Below, piece after piece: positions 40,001 through 49,000 of a stretch of DNA of 64,000 nucleotides; position 1 is the stretch's first letter, and every line of letters begins with the position of its first letter. This DNA comes from Holothuria scabra (Eukaryota; Echinodermata; Holothuroidea; Aspidochirotida; Holothuriidae), in assembly GCA_037179385.1 (NCBI GenBank), contig CM074196.1, forward strand, positions 33,938,486 through 34,002,485. The letters are read 5' to 3'. The position numbers and the translations under genes were made by a program. The notes under the pieces were generated by a model. The model was not told the DNA's origin. It worked only from the letters and a program-made list of their open reading frames with translations, and did no database searches.

Positions 40001-43000
40001 CACTACTGGCTGCCTACAGTCTTTAAACACAAGCGCTGATTGGATTCATCAATGAGAGGACTTCTAATTAGTACTTCCACTATTGAAGCCGCTATGGCAT
40101 GATTTTAATGCAATGGCTTGTAAATTTGACACACTGATTTTGTAGGTATAAGTTTTATTGTCTTAGTTTAGGTAATTTGCCCTTTAAGTTTAAGGCCAGC
40201 CTTTATTCTCCAATTGCAATTGAAAAGTTTCTTTTAATTGATTGTAAGACAGTAGACCTTTACACCCATCATAGCTCTGCTAACAAATTTGTGAATGGAT
40301 GCTATTATTAAAGAAATACTTTTTTTAATGTGATTGCTAAATAATCTTCACCTTGCCTGTATATGATGCAAATTTGTTTCTCCTCCTTTACGTTTAAATA
40401 GATGGTCTGGGAACAAGGGTCAGTGGTCATTGTCAATCTCACACACCTATCTGAATCAGAGATCCTTAAGACACCTTATTGGCCGAACAAAGGCAGCGCC
40501 ATTTATCACATCTACGAACTCCACCTGGTATCAGAACATGTATGGTGTGATGATTATTTGGTCAGGAGCTTTTACCTGAAAAACTTGGAGGTAAGATAAT
40601 GAAGATTCTGTAGTAGTTCCCTTTCCTTTATACAAACATCAGATTTTTTAGTCGGGATTTTTGGTCAATGCTCAATAGAACGTTTTGCTATTAATCTAGC
40701 AGATAGTTGTCTAGGCAAAACCGCTGAAGACACATGTATGCCACTCAGTACAACAAATTCACTTGTAACAAGACAATATAACCCTTTACCGTGGTTTGGG
40801 TCCTTTTGGACCCACGCGGAGAGCTCAGCTGTCACCCATTTTCACTGTTTCACGCGGAGCTCGAAACTGTGAGTAGCTACCCGAAAATTCGGCCACAACA
40901 ATGAGAGAGACAATAGTTTAAGGTCGCGGGATCAATGGCCTACGGAAGCCGATGCGGGGCGGGCTACGTCTGCTTTTCCTCCCACTCCCGAGGCGCGCAA
41001 ATATGCCCCGATCGGAGCACAACGGTAAAGGGTTAAAAGTGTCACAAAGTGTGGAATTCTTTTCAACTAGTTGCAAGTAGCGGTGCAATAAGCAGTCTCA
41101 TGCAACTGACAATATTTGCTTCACAATTTAACTCTGCTCTTAAAACTAGATATGAAGAGCAAGTCTATGGTTATACAAGACAGTCTGATAGCAGTAACTC
41201 ACATACTGTAGATGGTTTCCTTGATCAGTTGATACATGGAGAAAATTGGATAATTATTGCAAAAGGAGGAATTTGGTGCAGACTTAATTTCTTTTGTTCA
41301 AAGCAAAATATGTACTTAGACTAGGGTACATAGTAGTAGGAACGTGGCAAAATAATTACCTTTAAGGATATCAGTCATGGCTACCACAGTTTGGAGGGAA
41401 AAAACTGCTGTTTTCAATTATAGTACCTGACCACTGGTTCCAGTTAGCTACTTCACTGAACAAGAGCTTTGATAACCATTCTTGTTTAATAGAAGCCCAA
41501 CAGTTCAGTGGTTCAAATAAGTGTTGGCCAAAATAAGTGCTGGCAAGTTTATGATCCAATTACTTGTGCATGGTGCATTGGAGGGTTAACCCTTTTCCAT
41601 TTCATCTGAGATAAACTGCTACCAAATGTCAATCTTCACAGCTATTGTCAAATGCTGCTGCTATCAAATGTCAATCTTCACAGCTATTGTCAAATGCTGC
41701 AATCTTCACAACTATTGTCAACTGCTTGAATGGGCATCAAATTGGTATTGATAACAGTTCTTTACAAGGTTAAGTACAGAATAATTTTTTTGAGATGCAA
41801 TTACAAACAACAATTGCAGTTTTGAAGTACAGCTCATTTAGTTAACAGCTGCAATTTATTTGCATGAAAAGGAAAAGCCACAGCCCCCTCCCTCCTTTTG
41901 GCAGAAAAAAAAGGCAAATATATATTATTTTCAGGTAAAGTGTATAGTACCATGGGCATAAAGTAAGGATAGAACTGTTTAAGCAAACGCCCCCCCCCAC
42001 CAACACACACATGATATATCGTGTATATCCTGTAGTGCTTAAACAACCAGTCAGCCTGAAAGTAGTTTCACTGCAGTTTAAATCATGAGGCTAATCACTG
42101 TGTATTTATTAAACGTGATTCAATATATCCACTACCTGGTTCTGTTCCAGTTAATGTAATATTATTAAAAGCCACAAAATGAAAGCTACAGTTTTATTTG
42201 CTTTTTTTAAAATGTTTAAATGATAGAAATGAGTCTCCAAGTGGGTCATTCTTGTGCTGTCAGCTAGTTTTGCTGTAAATAATTGAGAAAAATTATATTA
42301 ATAGTTTTGACTGATCTCCAACTGGCTACAAGATATAGTATTATGCAGACTTCCTCATTTTTGGTCAGATGTTATTATGGTACATCCAGAATTATTCAGT
42401 TTTCTAATTTTTTTTAGAATTTTAAAATGTAATGGTCACTCTGAAGTTTTCTTACTGTTCCTTTTCATCAGACACAAGAAACACGGACTGTGACACAGTT
42501 TCATTTCTTGTCTTGGACTAAAGATGGAGTTCCTACGTCTCCTAAGGCTCTTTTGGAGTTCAGAAGGTAAAACCCTTTTACTGTGGTATGACTTCAAAGT
42601 TGGCCAAGTTATAATAGCATGAAGTTTCTTCTTAGGCATTGCAGAGGTCTAGCTTCTTAGCACATGCATGGCCACGGATTATGGGGTTGAAGTCTCTCAT
42701 GACCCAAGTTTGAAAAAAGTAATGACAAAAACTTATGGAATTGTATTACATTTGAGGCACACATTATGCACCAGTTTGCATCTGGATACCTTAAAAAACT
42801 TTCTTCAAAGGGGAGTGACTCTTCCTTGATCTCCTCAGACTCCTCCCCCGTAAGTCATCCGTGAAAATTCCTCCCATGACGAAATCCTGGCTGCCTTCCT
42901 GCAACCTAGAACAAGATAGAGAACTTTCATTATTGAAAGTAGTTTAGTGGATGAAAAAAGAAAAGAAAAGAAAAAGGAAAAAAAAAATCTTTGAATGCAA

Positions 43001-46000
43001 ATCAGTGCCTCCTATGTAGCTGCTGTTCTGAATTCTTACTACAGAAGTTCACTTTCTATTTGTTTAGAGGGTGGGGAATGAACAAGAAGGTATATTTGTT
43101 TGGGTTGTTCCTCAAAAAGAGGTTTGTACTATAAAGCCACTTTGTTCAAAAAGTATAGCTGCAGTTTCCCAAGCCAAGCTTAAGCAGATGCAGTGAAGCT
43201 TTGTTATGATATCCATTACAACAGCAGGATGAATAAATTTTGCAATGCTTGTAGTGGTGAAGTTATATAATAATATTTATGCTCAGTAAAAGACTCATCT
43301 GATTTTAGCTCAAAAAAGATTTCCTTAGAAAAGTACCTTTAATTTTGACTGCACCCCAAGCTTTGAATTGGTGCCTTATCAAGTAGCATTGTTTAAACAT
43401 TTAGGAAAGTAATGTATGCAAAGTGTGTAGAATTTTACAGCTTGTAAAGGAAGGTGGTATTGATGGCGCTTTTGTTCTAGCTTCTAATGCTTTTTGCCCT
43501 TTTTCATTGATACTCATTTATCAATATCCTTTATTTATTAACATTGTTTGTTTTTTGAATCGTGGAGAACAAGTCGTAACAAATATTACTAATATTAACG
43601 AGTATCTGTGATGTGCCGTGAGGAGACTAACATGTTGATAAATTAAACTCAGCAAGGGATGAAGTGAAGTTTAGCCGTCGGAGCCGTTCGTTAAATCACT
43701 AACATCTACCCGTTTTTGACACAGTCTAATCCTGTTATGTCACAGAAACTGAAAACTAACATTGAGTTTGAAACCCACTCTGAAGTGATTGCTTGAATCA
43801 ACTAATACCGAAGCCTGTGTTTATGTTATTTAACCAAGTGGCAGGTTGTTAAAGACTAACTCCCCGCTGCCCAGTCATTTTTGTGATTAAGCAACTTGTG
43901 ATTATGCGTTGTCAGTTGCATAGTCACAAAAGTGATTGGGAAGATTGGGGGCGCACTACTAACGAACCATTTATGTAGCCTGCAATCAGTTCCTGCGAAG
44001 TCATGTGCTCATTGGAAGATGTAACCTCGTTCAGCCATCTTGTCTTTGAATGTTCAGTGCCATCCAGAAAAGCTCAAGAAGTTCACACCACACTATACTC
44101 ACCAATCATCATGTTCATGAGAAATGCTTCTCTGGGATGACCTTTTATATTCTGGATTGTATTCATGCATATTCATCACATCACATAAACATTATTCCAG
44201 CATAAGCCTTGTAATTGGTTCATCCAGCTGTGTATATGCAAAACCAAAGAAGTATCAGGTAAAACAGAAAGCATACAGTATTTAAAAAAAACAGCAATGT
44301 GTGAAGCTTGCAATATTTTTCTTTAAAGTTCAGCCAAAGTCTCTTTTATATTTGTGGGATTGTGCATTTGACTTTCAGATATCCTTTTCCTAATTGGACA
44401 CCAAGAGTTACCTGTATTTCTGCAAAGTTTGAAACAAATTGCTGAAAATCCCACAAAACCTGCTTGTGTTGTAGAAAATCTTGGGGGGTGGGGGTTGGTT
44501 GGACAAAATATAAATAATGTCATCTGTAATCAATTTCAAAGATATGTTTTCTGTGATACTGATAGTACCCATTCAAAAGATTGGTAAAACTTGCTTGTGT
44601 GGTGTAAAATCTTTGGGGGTGTGGGCTGGTACAAATGCAAAATAGTTTCATCTGTATTCATTTCAAAGATATGTATGCTATGATACTGATAGTACTCAGC
44701 TCAAAAGATAAGAAAACCCTGCTTGTGCTGTATAAAACTTTTTTGGGGGGTGGGGGTGGAGGGGGGGGGGAGCTCTGGTACAAATGAAAACAATCTTACC
44801 TGTATTTATTTCAAAGACATGTTTGCTTTGGTACTGATAGTATCCTGTTTGAAAGATTAGGAGGTAGGGGATCTACTTTCGGGCAGGATGACCAGATGGA
44901 CAAAGTATTGAAATTACAACTTCATAAAGAAATTGGATGGGTGGGGTAAAAAATTTCATTTGTTTCAAGTGAATAGAAAGCAGAGATGAAAAATATTTTT
45001 ATACATGCACAGTGAAATAGACTGCAAAGCACATTCCTGCTGACTTTTCATTGATGTGGAATAAAATGCTAGAACATACTGCATGATGAAGTGTATACAG
45101 TGGAAGAGTTTGGACACATGAGGCAGTTGTATGAAAAGTAAGTGATGTTTCTTCAACTTCACAAGAAGCATTTGGAGCATATCATCAGATCCCTCCTCGT
45201 CGAACAGACGCAAAAGGAATCTTTTAAAAGATAAAGCTGGAATTTTGTGAAGAGAAAATATGGCAATATCCTATCTTCACAAAATAAAGTGTTTGCATTT
45301 GACTGGGAAATGAATAGTGTCATTGTGCACTTTCTGCTGTCACTTGATTCACATTCTTATACGAAGAGGTCAATAATTAAATCTGTGATGACCTTCACAG
45401 CGGTTGTTGGAGAACAATTATTGATCAGGAAACAGTGGAACATGAAGTTGCATCTGCTCTTAAACAAACTTATATGAGGAACCTCCACAAACAACTCGTC
45501 CTTCTTGAGATATTATGCTTTTCTTTGGAGGATTTTCTGGACGAGACGTCTTGGACCCCGTCACATCAAACATGGTATATCATGTTTGTGAAGACAAAAC
45601 TTTGCATCTGATGGGATTATCTGCAGAGAATGGCTGTGAATTGGAACTTCTTCCAAGCAGTGAAAGCAGACTGATTCATTGGTGTTGCTCTCAGCATGCT
45701 GTTTCTGGTATGCAGGTTGTCATGATAAGATAATACTTACCATATTTTTTTATTCCTTTGTAAGCTTTTCCTTCTCATCAATGGTAAGAATTCTAAAGGT
45801 TACATTTCATGCATGTACCCCTTGTCAAGTAACCCATTCACAAAGGAATTCCCATGGCCACATTTGCAAATAATTAATACCTGGTAAGAATTTGCTAACC
45901 ATTTAAACCATTTAAATGTTCTCATTTCAGAAAGGTTAACAAATCCTTCCGTGGAAGACAGTGTCCAATTATTGTCCATTGCAAGTAAGTTTGTGTTCAT

Positions 46001-49000
46001 TTTAGTGCCTGAATCTTGCAACTTCTCGTAGGCGCACAGGAGTAATTTTTGTGAGGGGGCAGGGGTAATTTTTGCCTGAATGTACCAACTGTTTTTGCCT
46101 AAAGTGGAAGAAGGAGTGCCACTGCCTTGTACACCTATGTGACTTTTTGTTATGATTTGGAACTGTTGTAATTCCATGAGTCTTCCTTCATAAATTATCT
46201 TATCTATGACCAAGTGTATACTCAAGTTATTATAGCATCTGACTTGCAGCCAAGAGGTGTGGGGTTTGACTCCTGTCCACTCTGATTATTTCAAAGACTT
46301 GTTAGTTTGAACCTACTGCCATTGTACTGGGTGCTCAGCATGAGCAATGAATTAGGGAAAATCAGCCAGTGAGCCACAACCAGAAAAAAAAGCTGTGTCC
46401 TTCCCATTTTAAATTATAAATCCTCATCAAAATAACTAACGTCATTTATCTTTCTTACCCCTTGTTCATAAAATCTGAAAAGGCAAAACCCAGCAAGCAA
46501 ATAAATATGTTTCTTTTTTTTTTTACCTTTTTTAGTTGTGGGATAAATTTTCTGGCATTTTAATCCATGGAGAGGGCGGTATTTATAACTCCTGTACTTC
46601 CTGTTTTCCTTTAAGCCTGTTCTCAGGGGATGAATTAAAAAGGTCTTCTGTAAAAAAAAAAAAAACAGACTCAAAAATTGTTAAGATACGAGCAAGGACA
46701 AAGGGAAAGATTTCATTCGTAAAAGCTGTTCTACTGTAAAACAACCATGGAGTTCTTTCATGGTCATTTTAATGCTTTGGACCTAGATTTTTCTCAACCT
46801 GCCAGAGATTTTTAGAGATTCTTTATGCCAATTTGATTTAGTGATTCAGTTTATATGAAAACTGGCTTGGTCGTTGGCAGGTTTCAAGGTTTCACATTTC
46901 CCTTTATCCTTCACTCATCCAGCGTTAATGAGATACCTCCTCTTCGTAGATGTTATGAGTATGCTCTCAAGGGTGCTATTCATTTGTCAATATAGGAGGA
47001 GAACAGTTCCTCCCAAGGATGTAGGTCAGGTTGACGATCTTGTAAATTGATTTTGTGGATAGATGGGAGGAAAGACTGGTTCTTTTGGTTTGTCTTTTTA
47101 AAGAGAATTTGGGAGACAGCAGAGTACTGTGGGTAGATAGTGCAAGTCTTCTGATAGGAATTCATTGTGAAGTTGCCTTCTAGCAAAAAATAAAACCCCA
47201 ACTACAGATTTTAGATTAGGAAGAGGCCAATCGGTGGATGGTAGTTATTTTAGCACACTGATTTTTTTTTGCATCAGGAATTGAAACTTAAAAGCATCAG
47301 CGATGAGGTATGTTAAGGCAAAACCTAGCGAGGGAAAAAATGTTACAATTAAAAAAAATAAATTGTAAAAATAATATTGCATTAAGAAAACTGTTGTGGA
47401 TAGATAAGTAAACAAAAAATATCATAGCAGTGCTTTATACTGCATGTAAAATGATTGTAATAGTTCAGCTATTTATCTGTGAGTGGGCTCTTCAAGAGGA
47501 AGACATTGTATCTTTGGAAAAGAGTCTTTCAATTTGGAATTTCCAAAGATTTAGAGACAAAAAATATAATAATAAAATTTGGCTTCTGTTGCATCTGGGT
47601 GGGATGAGGTTTGAAAAAAAAGTGACAAAGTGTAAATTTGTTGACAATTAGAAAACACTGTTTGAACAATACCCTCTCCAGATAGTTTTAAAAGGCCTTT
47701 TATGCTGCAAATAGGGAATTAATGCAATGAAGGGATTATAGTTTGTCATGAATTTAAATGTTTCATGCCATGACATGGTGACATTTCTGTTCATTCTTTT
47801 GGTCCATGGGGTTAATTGGAGAAGAACTGTACATGTGGACATGTCAAATGACTTACCCCATGTCCAGATATAAACCTTTCAGGATATCTTTCATGACTAC
47901 TACAGTTTTTTGGGGAAAAAAACTGCTTTTCCCAATTAAAGTACCCAACCACATTACTCCCATTAGCTGCTTCAATGAATAACCATTCTTATTAAATAGA
48001 AGTCCAACAGTTAGTGGTTCAAATAAGTGCTGGCCAAAATAAAAGCTGGCAAAAATGGGATCAAATTACTCATGGTGCATTGAAGGATTAGATCCCTTTT
48101 CAGTTTCATCTGAGACAAACTGCTATCAAGGGTCAACCTTTAGGGCTATTGTCAAATGCTTGGATGGGCATCTGGTCGGTATTGATAACAGTTCTTGACA
48201 AGATGAAGTATACGATAAATTTTCTGAGATCCTTTAAGATTTTTAACTTAGTTATTTCTTGCCTTAGAGGTGACCCAACCTACCACCACTAAAAAGTTTG
48301 ACTTTCATTTGCTCATTCTTTACAAATTCTCCATAAGGAGATTTGAATAGAAAAACTGCCACTAGTTCTCCCCCCATTCCACAAAGCTGCCACTCCCCCT
48401 CCCCAGTCCATCCCAGTCCCCATTGCCTACATCAGAGCTTCACACATTTGACACTGACACCTTCCAACTGTATCTTTACAGATTTAGTATCCCCTCCTCT
48501 TTTGATAAAATATTGGATCTGCCCCTGCACTGGTGTAAGCAGATGTTTTCAGTGGCAGCACCAGGATGAAAAAGTGTGTGTGGGGGGGGGGGAAGCGTGA
48601 AATCTTGTTAGGCCACTATTAATCCGGAGCTGACTGGGGGCAACTGGGGGGGGGGGCAAAGTTCTGACCAGGGGGGCAAATGCCTTCCATGCCCCTTTGG
48701 TGCTGCCACTGGATGTTTTTAAAAGTAAAATGCAATTAACCCAATTTGGATCAGTGTACCGGTCAATCCTGTTTCATGAATGATTCATGAAAATCAGGTC
48801 ACAGTATTTTTCTCACAAAGTTGTGAAATTTAAGGAATAGTCATTGCTTGGCTCCCTAAGTGTGCTATATTCATATCCTTTGGGTGCGATATTCATAAGT
48901 TGAAAATCATTTATCTAACCCTACTTGACATGAACCAAGTGGTCGGAAACTGGGCCATAATACCACATCTTACCTAACCTAACCTAACCTCTAACAACTG

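Larger units (their letters stand above)
39437..40401 (+). other. IA-2 intron 5 (1.0 kb)
   Basis: GT-AG intron, phase 0. Nearly two thirds is repeat: the antisense SINE at 39440-39690, then the inverted family B copy at 39795-40050. Nothing was recognised in the remainder. Confidence 0.75.
40591..42471 (+). other. IA-2 intron 6 (1.9 kb)
   Basis: GT-AG intron, phase 0. Contains the GC-rich inverted-repeat element 40779-41035, family D copy 1 (41363-41810) and a C-run at 41990-41998. No exon candidate. Confidence 0.75.
42567..45930 (+). other. IA-2 intron 7 (3.4 kb)
   Basis: GT-AG intron, phase 2. Holds the hairpin at 43870-43940, three tandem units of about 127 bp with G-tracts (44455-44865), and an unidentified coding-like patch at 45378-45733. 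Confidence 0.75.

Noticed and set aside
45800..46225. 141-codon minus frame
   Set aside because: Antisense to IA-2 exon h and flanking intron; no family resemblance.
48974..48992. Telomere-like CCTAA repeats
   Set aside because: They directly follow a SINE body and are its expanded tail; the unit is five bases, unlike the usual six-base animal telomere repeat.
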